Source of the DNA: Candidula unifasciata
Taxonomy: Eukaryota > Mollusca > Gastropoda > Stylommatophora > Geomitridae
Direction: 5' to 3'
Assembly: GCA_905116865.2 (NCBI GenBank)
Contig: CAJHNH020000835.1
Span: forward strand, 641,804 to 705,803
DNA length: 64,000 bases
The notes under the pieces are model-generated. The model had not been told where the DNA came from. It did not search any database and saw nothing but the letters and a program-made list of their open reading frames with translations. The position numbers and the translations under genes were made by a program. How positions within the stretch are numbered: position 1 is the stretch's first letter; each line of letters begins with the position of its first letter. Below, piece after piece: positions 35,396 to 45,710 of the stretch.

Positions 35396-35929
35396 TGATT
35401 CTTCAGCTCTTCGACATCAGTGAGACTGCGTGTCTATAATTAGTACTGTCCACCATCATCGATTTAATCGGTGGCCATGTTAGATATTCTCAATGGATGA
35501 ATACATGAACTGACGTCACTGCAACCGGGACATTTTCTCACGTGCTCCGTCTCCCTCCGTAGTAGCCAACAAAGAGTTCTGAAAAAATGTCCACCTGTTT
35601 TTCTCCCCAGCGTTGAATACCGTTCAGAACCTCGACTTAACACCACTCTCCCCCCCCCCTCCTTTTCTCCCCCTCATTTCTTTTTGTCTCTCCCGCTAAA
35701 TGACGTTTTTCGAAACATGGATACTCTCTCTGTTAAGTTGCACTGTCCGCCTGATTCCGGAGAGCTTCATCGTTCCCGCTTTTTCATAAAATAGCTCACC
35801 GCCCAGAGCAGCATCAGTTTCTAAACTATCCTCCTGATCGTCAATGAGCCATTCTGGCTTAGTCTTTCTTAGCATCACGCTTGTCAAATGCCGACAGCAT
35901 TTCGCAAAGAACTAACACCTTAGCTTTGA
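35396..35929. other. Stretch without recognised gene
   Basis: Contains a C/T-rich tract near 35,650. Minus-strand ORFs of 60-63 codons show no recognisable domain. Confidence 0.35.
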
Positions 35930-36062
35930 CGACGATCCATGTGGATCTCTATACAAATTGCAAACGCGAACTAAATGACGCAGCCGTGAAACTAACCCAC
36001 GACCTACAGAGCGAGAGGCAAACGGATTGATCACTTGGCCACTGACACCACCAAACATTTGA
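35930..36062 (-). mobile_element. tRNA-derived SINE head
   Basis: On the minus strand AGTGGCCAAGTGATCAATCC precedes TCTGTAGGTCGTGGGTTAG, positioned like A and B boxes. It resembles the minus-strand SINE at 54,420-54,668. Confidence 0.5.
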
Positions 36063-36160
36063 CAACGTTGGGCTCCAACTTATGTTAAGTGATGACTGGT
36101 TGTTTGGGTAATTAATCTTACGGCCCTGCTGGCTTTGACATGTCGTATGCGTGCGTGTGT

Positions 36161-36358
<198 letters not shown>

Positions 36359-36599
36359 ATGAGGACTCTCTGTAGGTGATTTGTTCAGAACACCCCAAAG
36401 TGGTGCTTGTCACTCTCTGACAATTGCCTTTGTAAAACTTACGAATGCTTGATACCACGTCCGACTCTGTTATTAATAGCTAACGTCGGACGTGCTTGAC
36501 ACAAATGTTTCTAGTGTTGGTTGGCTCTGACAGGATGTTTCTCCGAATACTTCTATAATAGTTTACAAACTGTAGCAAGGAGATCAAAATTATAATTTT

Positions 36600-39500
36600 G
36601 AGAGCATGCATCTTCCCTGTAGCAACATGTGGATGTTCTCATGTGTACGCTTTCACATGTGCCACTTTATGTCTGGTGGCCATAGTCGGCAAACCCAGGA
36701 CATACCGCATAGCAAGGCACGAGGTATCTTTTGTGCAGCCGAGTATGAGTCTCACGGCATCATTTTGTACCCGGTCCAGTCTTTCTAGTTGGGTTCTGCT
36801 GACAGTGAGAGGCCCAGACCATAATCTATAACACACAGAACAAGTCCCTGATAGAGCAGGAAAAGTAGGCGTTGTTCAATGTCGGCGTATGCCATCGCCT
36901 TCAGCGCTATCAGACCTTTCCTGGCTCTAACTATGACATTGTCTACATGATTCTTGTATGTCAATCATCGGTTAAAAGCTATGCCAAATATCTCTATCGA
37001 TGTCTATACCGCACATGCTCACGACTGGCATAGGTGTACTGACAATGTGGGTTTTCAAGGAAAACTGTTAAGGAAGCCTTTGTCTGGTTTACCTGTGTGC
37101 TTGATTCCTGGCACCACTCACTGAGTCGGTCTAATTTATGCTGTAGCGTTGTCGTAATTTCATCCCTGTTGTTTCCTGGTTGGTACACCAGGATATCGTC
37201 TGCGAACGACATTGTTCTGCCCAGACCTACTATCTGTGCATTTGTGACTAATGATGTGTACACATTAAAGAGAACGGGAGACAGTGGTGATTCCTGGAGC
37301 AAGCCCATTAAGACGCACTGAGGCTTCGATGTTCACGCACCGCACCTCATCGACACTGTTCTTTCGAAGAGCGCTGCTGCGATCCAGTTGACCCATTTCG
37401 CCTCTATGTGCATATCCATCATCAGCCGGATGAGCATGTTGTATGGAAGGCTGTTATTTGCGTCTTCTAAGTCAATGGCGGCTGCGGCAGTTTCCATTCC
37501 GGTCTGGAAACCCTCATAAGTGTCGTAAGCAAATACTGCAGCATTGCACCAAGTATCTCTGCCCGGGCGGTACCCACCCAGTGTAGGTGCCAAAAGACCA
37601 CTTGACTCTAATTTGTGGGTCAACTTTCTGGCCACAAATTTTTCCATGAGTTTTTCTTTGGTGTTCTGAAGTGTGATGATTCTATAATCATTTACCTTTT
37701 CGTGATCTTTCCCAGGCTTTGGAACGAGTCTAAGAAAGATAGCTGTGAAGCCAGTCATCGGGGACAATGACGCTTTTAATGTTCTTGTTAAATGCCCTAG
37801 ATAGTTCCGCTGTGTCAGTTTCCTTGAGGCATTTGAAGTCATTGTATCTGACGCCATCGGCCCTGGGACTGTGTCGGGACAGGTCTTTAGTATAGCTCTG
37901 AAGTTTGCAATAGAGATGTACACTGTGTCGGGGCAGGTCTTCAGTATAGCTCTGAAGGTTGCAACAGACAGGTACACTGTGTCGGGGCAGGTCTTCAGTA
38001 TAGCTCTGAAGTTTGCAATAGAGATGTTCACTGTGTCGGGGCAGGTCCTAAGTATAGCTCTGAAGTTTGCAACAGACAGGTACACTGTGTCGGGACAGGT
38101 CTTAAGCATAGCTCTGAAGTTTGCAATAGAGATGTTCACTGTGTCGGGACAGGTCTTAAGTATAGCTCTGAAGTTTGCAATAGAGATGCTCACTGTGTCA
38201 GGGCAGGTCTTCAGTATAGCTCTGAAGTTTGCAACAGACAGGTACACTGTGTCGGGACAGGACTTCAGCATAGCTCTGAAGTTTGCAATAGATATGTTCA
38301 CTGTGTCGGGACAGGTCTTCAGCATAGCTCTGAAGTTTGCAATAGAGATGTTCACTGTGTCGGGGCAGGTCTTAAGTATAGCTCTGAAGGTTGCAATAGA
38401 GATGTTCACTGTGTCGGGGCAGGTCTTCAGCATAGCTCTGAAGGTTGCAACAGACAGGTACACTGTGTCGGGGCAGGTCTTAAGTATAGCTCTGAAGGTT
38501 GCAATAGACAGGTACACTGTGTCGGGGCAGGTCTTAAGTATAGCTCTGAAGGTTGCAATAGACAGGTACACTGTGTCGGGGCAGGTCTTCAGTATAGCTC
38601 TGAAGTTTGCAATAGACAGGTACACTGTGTCGGGGCAGGTCTTAAGTATAGCTCTGAAGGTTGCAATAGACAGGTACACTGTGTCGGGGCAGGTCTTAAG
38701 TATAGCTCTGAAGTTTGCAATAGACAGGTACACTGTGTCGGGGCAGGTCTTAAGTATAGCTCTGAAGGTTGCAATAGACAGGTACACTGTGTCGGGGCAG
38801 GTCTTAAGTATAGCTCTGAAGTTTGCAATAGACAGGTACACTGTGTCGGGGCAGGTCTTAAGTATAGCTCTGAAGTTTGCAATAGACAGGTACACTGTGT
38901 CGGGGCAGGTCTTCAGTATAGCTCTGATGTTTGCTACAGGGATGTACACTGTGTCGGGACAGATCTTCAGTATAGCTCTGATGTTTGCTACAGGGATGTA
39001 GACTGTGTCGGGACAGATCTTCAGTATAGCTCTGATGTTTGCTACAGGGATGTACACTGTGTCGGGGCAGGTCTTCAGTATAGCTCTGAAGTTTGCAATA
39101 GACAGGTACACTGTGTCGGGGCAGGTCTTCAGTATAGCTCTGATGTTTGCTACAGGGATGTACACTGTGTCGGGACAGATCTTCAGTATAGCTCTGATGT
39201 TTGCTACAGGGATGTAGACTGTGTCGGGACAGATCTTCAGTATAGCTCTGATGTTTGCTACAGGGATGTAGACTGTGTCGGGACAGATCTTCAGTATAGC
39301 TCTGATGTTTGCTACAGGGATGTACACTGTGTCGGGGCAGGTCTTCAGTATAGCTCTGAAGTTTGCAATAGACAGGTACACTGTGTCGGGGCAGGTCTTC
39401 AGTGTGGCTCTGAAGGTTGCAACAGAGATGTACACTGTGTCCCCTTCTCTAGCCATTTCAGCGATGTGCATGTCATGGACTGTTTGTTTCATCTGTTTCC

Positions 39501-40060
39501 TCTGGTCCCTGTTCGTCTTTTCGGTTTGTAGGAGAAATCTGTACAGGAGTGCCTCACCTTTGTCTTTGTCAGATCTTTAGATAACTCCACTGCCCATCTT
39601 TGATTCGGGGATATTACAGGATTGTTTGCCGCCGTTCATACTCCGGTGAAGTTGCTAGAATGTTATGAGAGTTTTTTCGCATCCTATTTCTTTGCAAAAT
39701 GACTCCCATGTGGTGTGCTTAGCCTCCCTCGCAGTTTGCTTGAAGTGTTCAGTGAGATAATCTTTTCTTTCTTTCATAGCTTGCTTGCGAGTATCAGACA
39801 ATCTCGAAGACTTTCTGCATTTCTCCTATGCTTTAGTGGCACTTCGTTTCTCTGTCCATATCTTGGCCACGTCAGGTGTCCACCATGGTGGTTGTTGATA
39901 CACATCTTTCTTCGTGCCCGAGATCGAGGGCGCTGTCCGTATCGCCTTCTCTGTCAGGGATTCTGCTGGTTTCCAGCAGATCAACTCTATGTCTGTCAGT
40001 GCCTCTCCCAATGCCTTACCCTGTTTGTTGATGGTTTAAAATATAATAAATAAACATCAT
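36600..40060 (-). pseudogene. Decayed non-LTR retrotransposon with satellite inside its ORF
   Basis: Minus-strand order: a linker at 39,826-40,011 (PWWTPDVAKIWTEKRSATKA); the 54-bp array; then RT motifs LVPKPGKDHEKVNDYRIITL, GYRPGRDTW, AAIDLEDANNSLPYNML; then SPLSPVLFNVYTS and MSFADDILVYQ with the catalytic FADD; and a C-terminal RLDRVQNDAVRLILGCT at 36,639-36,836. This is a jockey/I-like RT. A single in-frame stop at 37,333 separates the first and second RT halves; further stops follow. Between the array and LVPKPGKD the conserved reading shifts to another frame, so compensating indels are present. No endonuclease domain was seen. Confidence 0.8.
37867..39440. repeat. 54-bp tandem array inside a retrotransposon ORF
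   Basis: About 29 units with ACTGTGTCGGGGCAGGTCTT and AGTATAGCTCTGAAGTTTGC. As 54 is divisible by three, the minus frame stays open across all units, each encoding an 18-residue repeat such as CPDTVYLSIANFRAILKT. The flanking non-repeat ORF continues in the same frame on both sides. Confidence 0.95.
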
Positions 40061-40728
40061 CGCTCTCCCGTGATTTGCGAACAAGAAACAAAGATGACCC
40101 GGAAGCAGATCCCGCAAGCCAAGTGGAAACTGATTTTATGTTTAATGGAGGCCAGTTCTTAGACCAGACACGTTTATTTGTTGGACCATTACCAGTTGTT
40201 TTGTACCGGCATTTGATTAGGACACTCGTATCGATTTTATAGGTAGTAGAACTCTATTATTCTCACGGGATATACTACCAGTTTCACTGTGAAAAGTTGA
40301 AGGTAATGTGCGTTAAAGTTGAAACACGGATTGTTTATCTTATCACGGAAAATAAGATTGTCTCATTGACTTGATTGTCTCATTGACTCATTGTCTTGTC
40401 ATTTGTGTCTGTTCTGTAAATGCTGTCTACAACACAATTAACAACTGAACTGCAACGGCATTAATTTATTGATTATGACATTATTTTATTCTAATACAAT
40501 AACGCAAAAATAAGTCAACTAAACGGTATAAAATTGTTTTGTAGTCATGAATTCATTTATTTTTTCAAAGAAATTTAAAATTGAACTGTCCGAATTTTAC
40601 TATTTTGTGTGAGTGTGTGGTTTAATTTAATAGTAATAATACTAATAAATCAAAATACCATTGAGTTACTTCAATTTATTCAACTATTTGTTAAAAATTA
40701 AAATTCAAGTATAATAAGATAGAAAGAA
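40061..40728. other. AT-rich stretch without gene
   Basis: No recognisable coding or repeat structure. CTCATTGACTTGATTGT is locally duplicated near 40,360-40,390. Confidence 0.4.
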
Positions 40729-40736
40729 AAAAAAAT

Positions 40737-41495
40737 GGCGCTTCTTTGATCCATTCCCCAAAATGGCGGCATGCCACATTCTGGCCATAAAATATCCAAA
40801 AATATCCGAACGACGGTGTTCCCGTATATCTAAAATACGGACTGTCTGCCAAGGGACAAATAATCGCGGCAAAACTAGGATTACTTGACAATCACTATCA
40901 ACATTGCACACGGTACTAGTAGCAGACGATAAATACCGACCGTTGACAAAAATTTCGAGCGTTTCTGCGACGACGATACCAGCAGACGATATTAGCGACC
41001 GTTGACCAATTTCGAGACATTACAGACGATGAAAACGATTAGCAATACTGTGTTCTTCCGATTGGAGGATTTAGCAGCGGTAGATGTCAGACTTGTCGGC
41101 ATGCGCCAAACGCGATTAAACTCATCGCCGAGCGTATCTAGCTGCCTGGGACTCACGAGTACAATAATTGGAGGAAGTTGCAGGAGATGCGGTAGCTGCC
41201 ACTCGTGAGTCCCAGCCATCTAGTTTAGCCCCCATCCGCGCCGCGCGTAGCGGCGCGGGGGATACGCTCGGCGGTGAGGCACACTCGCAGAAGCAAATCG
41301 GCAAGCAACGTATCGCCCAGACCCTGTCAGAGCATTTGTTTCGTTATTCGGAGCCGGCACATATATTTTTAATAGAACTGACCCCGCATTCGGATATTTT
41401 TGGATATTTTATGGCCAGAAATTGGCAAATTTAGCTCCTTTTTGAACGCCATCATATTGAAGCCGCTATTTTGGGGAACGATTCAAAGGAGCGCC
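40737..41495. mobile_element. Inverted-repeat element A, copy 1 (core copy 2)
   Basis: 759 bp. Ends GGCGCTTCTTTGATCCATTC and, inverted, GGCGCTCCTTTGAATCGTTC, both followed by CCCAAAATNGCGG. Perfect 8-bp flanks AAAAAAAT (40,729-40,736 and 41,496-41,503), although the sequence is A-rich. The interior carries TATTAGCGACCGTTGACCAA, the core arm AGCCATCTAGTTTAGCCC and the GC hairpin near 41,240. Confidence 0.82.
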
Positions 41496-41504
41496 AAAAA
41501 AATA

Positions 41505-42373
41505 GGCTCTACTGGCAAATCCGGACGAAGAATAAACAGCCTTGGACGACTTAGTCAGAGTTCTCTCCCGTGGCCGCACTCCAAACAGTGATCGGAAAAG
41601 CCACAACGAAACAAAGAAGACAGTCACGTCGACATCAGGGCTGCCAATGCTTGGTTGTTTCCCCCAGATCTGGGTTTTTTTTCGACGCTGCAGGACAAGT
41701 CTGGGTGTTTTTTTTGGATGTGTTTTGTTTGTTGGTGTTTGCCGATTTGTATGCTTTAATGATCGATAAATTTGCGTGGTTAGGGGGTAGGGGTTAGGGA
41801 GTAGGATTAGGGTTAGCGGTAGGGTTAGGTTTAGCGTGAGATTTGACAATTTTGACGCCGGAGTTCCCTATAATCGCGCACAGTCCCATACACACACACA
41901 AACAATCGAGGGCCTCTATATGCTGGTCAAACGCACAATTCGCCAACGATTGGGGGCACCAGCCGCACGCTATTGGCGTCATATTTGGCAGAGTTTCAGT
42001 GGCGCCACTCCCACAAACATCATATTGTCGGCCAGTATTTCGAAATCCTACGTCAAAATTTTCACATCTAACCCTAACCCTACCCCTAACCCTACCCCTA
42101 ACTCAAACCCAAACACTACGCATCCCTACACGCAACCGTATTATGACTACGCAACCGTACGCACCCCTGCACGCAACCGTATGATGACTACGCATCCCTT
42201 CACGATGCCTCACGCAACCGTACGCAGCCCTACACGCAACCGCAGGATGATAGGTAAGTGTGTCGTTTGTTTCGTTTGTTTTCCTATCACTGTTTGGAGT
42301 GCGGCCAAGGGAGAGAACTCTGACTAAGTCGTCCAAGGCTGTTTATTCTTCGTCCGGATTTGCCAGTAGAGCC
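41505..42373. mobile_element. hAT-like MITE with telomere-like repeats, copy 2
   Basis: 869 bp, inverted relative to 31,073-32,000. Terminal repeats begin GGCTCTACTGGCAAATCC. Perfect 8-bp duplication AAAAAATA at 41,497-41,504 and 42,374-42,381. Contains a TTAGGG-type tract (41,778-41,832), a (CA)n stretch, a CCCTAA-type tract (42,068-42,105) and ACGCAACCGTATGATGA units. It sits one base beyond the end of element A. Confidence 0.88.
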
Positions 42374-42472
42374 AAAAAATAAGATAGAAAGAAAAATGGT
42401 AAAAATATACAATGCAACGATTTCAAAACCAACTTGATCAACTAGTATGCTATTATTAGTATTAAATTAAGT

Positions 42473-43979
42473 GGCTTTCCTCCGAACTTCTACCCCCGCA
42501 TTATGGCGGTCTGAAATATCTTCACAGGGCTCTGTCCAATTGAAAATATGCGAACTTTCGTCGACAAACGAATCGCGGCAAAACTAGGATCGGCTCCATA
42601 TAGCGAAACAAATGCTCTAACAGGTTCTCAGCGATATGTTAATTGTGGACTTGTTTCTTATTGTTTCTGATTACCTGACAATTTTAAGTGACACAACACT
42701 GCAGATAATAGTAGCAGACAATAAGAGCGACCGTTGACACCTTCAAGCTTTTCTGCAGTCGATAAAAGCGACATGGCAAGGAGACCACGTGCACCATCGC
42801 AGATTAGCGTCGTTGTTGTCCTCAAACTTTTTGGCATGCACAAAACGAGGTTACACTTACCGCCGATGGTATCCGCTATGCGCGGTGTGGGTGGGGAGCT
42901 AAACTAGATGCCTGGGACTCACGAGCAAATTAATTGGAGGAAGTTGCAGGAGATGCGGTAGCTGCTGCTCGTGAGTCCCAGCCATCTAGTTTAGCCCCTA
43001 TCCCTGCGGCGCGGAAGATACGGTCGGTGGTGAGGCTTAGTCACAGAAACAGGTCCGCAATTTACATATCGCTGAGACCCTGTTAGATCATTTGTTTCAC
43101 TATACGGAGCCGATCCTAGTTTTGCTGCGATTCGTCGCCGGAAGTTTGCATATTTTCGCACTCCTTTGACTTGTTCCCCAAAATGGCAGCAAGCCACATG
43201 TTGGCCATAAAATATCCCAAAATATCCGAACGACGGTGTTCCCGTATATCTATAATACGGACTTTCTGCCAAAGGACAAATAATCGCAGCAACACTAGGA
43301 TTACGTGACAGTCACTATCAACATTGCACATGGTATTAGTAGCAGACGATAAATACCGGCCGTTGACAAAAATTTCGAGCGTTTCTGCAGAGGACGATAC
43401 TAGCAGACGATATTAGCGACCGTTGACCAATTTCGAGACATTACAGATGATGAAAGTGAAAGCGATTAGCAATACTGTGTTCTTCCGATTGGAAGATTTA
43501 GCAGCGGTAGATGTCAGACTTGTCGGCATGCGCCAAACGCGATTAAACTCATCGCCAAGCGTAACTAGGTGCCTGGTACTTACGAGTACAGTAATTGGAG
43601 GAAGTTGCAGGAGATGCTGTAGCTGCCACCCGTGAGTCCCATCCTCGCCGCGCGTAGCGGCGCTGGGGATACGCTCGGCGGTGAGGCACACTCGCAGAAG
43701 CAGGTCGGCAAGCACCGTATCGCTGAGACCCTGTCAGAGCATTTGTGTCGTTATCCGAAGCCGGCACATATATTTTTAATAGAACTGACCCGCATTTGGA
43801 TATTTTTGGATATTTAATGGCAAGAAATTGGCCAATTTAGCTCTCTTTCGAACGCCATCATATTAAAGCCGCTATTTTGGGGAACGATTCAAAGGAGCGC
43901 CCCTATTTTTAATTGGACTGAGGCCTGTGAGGATATTTATTTGTAATGTAATGCGGGGGTAGAAGTTCGGAGGAGAGCC
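42473..43979. mobile_element. Fold-back element C (core copy 3) with nested element A
   Basis: Ends GGCTTTCCTCCGAACTTC and, inverted, GGCTCTCCTCCGAACTTC, both continuing TACCCCCGCATTA. Flanks AATTAAGT and AGTTAAGT match at seven of eight bases. Long arms (for example CGGCAAAACTAGGATCGG facing CCGATCCTAGTTTTGCTG) surround a centre at 42,865-43,025 holding the conserved core. A second copy of element A interrupts the right arm at 43,157-43,901. Confidence 0.78.
43157..43901. mobile_element. Inverted-repeat element A, copy 2 (core copy 4), nested
   Basis: 745 bp, closely similar to 40,737-41,495 over its length. Left end GCACTCCTTTGACTTGTTC, right end inverted GGCGCTCCTTTGAATCG. Flanks CATATTTT and CCTATTTT agree at seven of eight positions. 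Its core lost the CTAAACTAGATGGCT arm, but the ACTTACGAGTA/CCGTGAGTCCC remnants and the GC hairpin remain. Confidence 0.75.
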
Positions 43980-44210
43980 AGTTAAGTATAGTATTTGTCA
44001 ACTATTCAGTTAATTTTTACTATAGTACCTCAACTACTTACTTGTCATACTTAGCACTTACTAGTTATTACTACACACTTCATCATCATGGCTAGTGAAC
44101 TAATCTCTGTTCTGTGAATCTAATATCTCTTGTCATCTTGTCTTCCATGCCAGCATTTAAATTAAAACATTTTTCATTTTAGTTTATGATTTTCTTGTGT
44201 TTAAATGGTG

Positions 44211-44553
44211 GGCTATCCTCCGAATAACGGCCACATATTATGGCGGCCAAAAACAGGGCCTCAGTCACATGTAAATTGCGGACTTCCGGCGACCATACCG
44301 CCACCACCGAGAGTATCTACTGCGCCTCTGCGGGCAGAGCGGGGCTAAACTAGATTGCTAGGACTCACGAGCAAAGCTGCAGGAGATGCGGAAGTCCTGG
44401 CCATTTAGTTTGGCTCTTCGCCGCGCGTAGCGGCGCGGAAGATACTCTCAGCAGTGATGGTATAGTCGCCGGTCTGCAATTTACATTTGACTGAGGCCCT
44501 GTCAGGGTGCTTTTTTGGACGCCACAATATATGGCCGTTATTCAAAGGATGGC
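44211..44553. mobile_element. Fold-back element D, copy 1 (core copy 5)
   Basis: 343 bp. Starts GGCTATCCTCCGAATAACGG and ends with the inverse of GCCATCCTTTGAATAACGG. Inner arms CAGGGCCTCAGTCACATGTA and GAGGCCCTGTCAGGG surround the core (GGGGCTAAACTAGATTGCT, GCCATTTAGTTTGGCTC) and the GC hairpin. No clear target duplication. Confidence 0.7.
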
Positions 44554-44562
44554 AAATTTGTG

Positions 44563-44955
44563 GGCTATCATCCGAATAATGGTCCCAAATTATCGAGGCC
44601 GAAAATATACCATAACAGGGCCTCAGTCATATGTCAATTGCGGACTTCTGGCGACTTAAATTACGCACTTCCGGTGACTACCGCAACCGCCAAGAGTATC
44701 TCCCACGCCATGGAGCGGGGCTAAACTAGATGGTTGCGACTCATGAGCAGCTGCTCCCGCATCTCCTGCAGCTTCCTTCATTTTATTTGCTGGAGAATCC
44801 CAGCCATCTGGTTTAGCCCCGCTATGCGTAGCGGCATGGGAGATAACTCGGCGATAGCGGTAGTCGCCGGAAGTCCGTAATTCACCTGTGACTGAGGCCC
44901 TGTTAGGGTATATTTTCGGCCTCGATAATTTGGGACCATTATTCAGAGGATAGCC
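44563..44955. mobile_element. Fold-back element D, copy 2 (core copy 6)
   Basis: 393 bp. GGCTATCATCCGAATAATGG at the left and its near-inverse at the right. Flanks AATTTGTG and AATTTGTT match at seven of eight bases. The core GGGGCTAAACTAGATGG and AGCCATCTGGTTTAGCCCC lies at 44,729-44,821. The core loop (CTCCTGCAGCTTCC) is in the opposite sense to element A. Confidence 0.78.
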
Positions 44956-45612
44956 AATTTGTTTTTAGCTGTTTTCAAGAGTTGTGTGCCATTAATAATG
45001 TGATGATCATGTGCGAGTTGGTAGCAGGACTTGAATCAGGTACAGACAGCCAGACTTGGGTGGGGTCAGTCAGTCAGGATACAGAGATCATCTGTGTTTA
45101 GTTTGGCATGAAATCACCAGGAATCACTTGGCCAGCATGTGCAGATGTGGGCGGTGTCGGGATGCAGGGATGGATCTGTGATCCAGGTGAAGTGTGAGTT
45201 TAGAGGTGGTGCAGATCAGGTTGATGACCAGGTATTTGGCTAATGTGCATGTATGGTTGAGTTGTACCCTGTGTCAAAATCAGTGCAAGGCAGTCTGCTG
45301 TCAGTTCTCCCACAGCTGAAATATAACTCAGGATTACCAGATAACTCAGAATTATGTAGTGTATTCATAATGCCACAGACACCAACACACGCACATGGTT
45401 GTAGACAAAGTTGGTGATCCAGGAAATATTCGGTGCTCAAATGAGCCACATGTTTGTGAGAACCCTCACTGCCTATTGTGCGATCATAACTCATCTGTGA
45501 GAATGCTCACTGTCTGTTGTGGTGCCACAACTGTCATCCGTAAGAACACTCTGCTGTGCAGTCACGACTGTCATCTGTGTTGAATATAACCTGGCTTGTA
45601 ATGTTCCAACAG
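44956..45612 (+). other. Upstream region of ZCCHC9
   Basis: No ORF of interest. Must contain the intron before the first coding exon, since a CAACAG acceptor precedes it. The promoter and untranslated first exon are not identifiable. Confidence 0.4.
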
Positions 45613-45710
45613 GCTCAACACAATGACCCGATTTGCAAAGCGTGGCTTTGACAACAGAAAGTTAAATGAACCAACACCTTGGGCAGAAATGAAAAATGAC
45701 AGAGCTTCAG
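45613..45710 (+). CDS. ZCCHC9: ZCCHC9 first coding exon
   Basis: Acceptor TCCAACAG|GCTC, ATG at 45,623, donor TTCAG|GTATGT. Reads MTRFAKRGFD and WAEMKND, matching the family N-terminus. Ends in phase 1. Confidence 0.88.

Noticed and set aside
37871..39580. Plus-strand ORF of 376 codons (SGQVFSIALKFAIDRYTV)
   Set aside because: Shadow of the 54-bp array; the minus frame connects to real RT sequence and this one does not.
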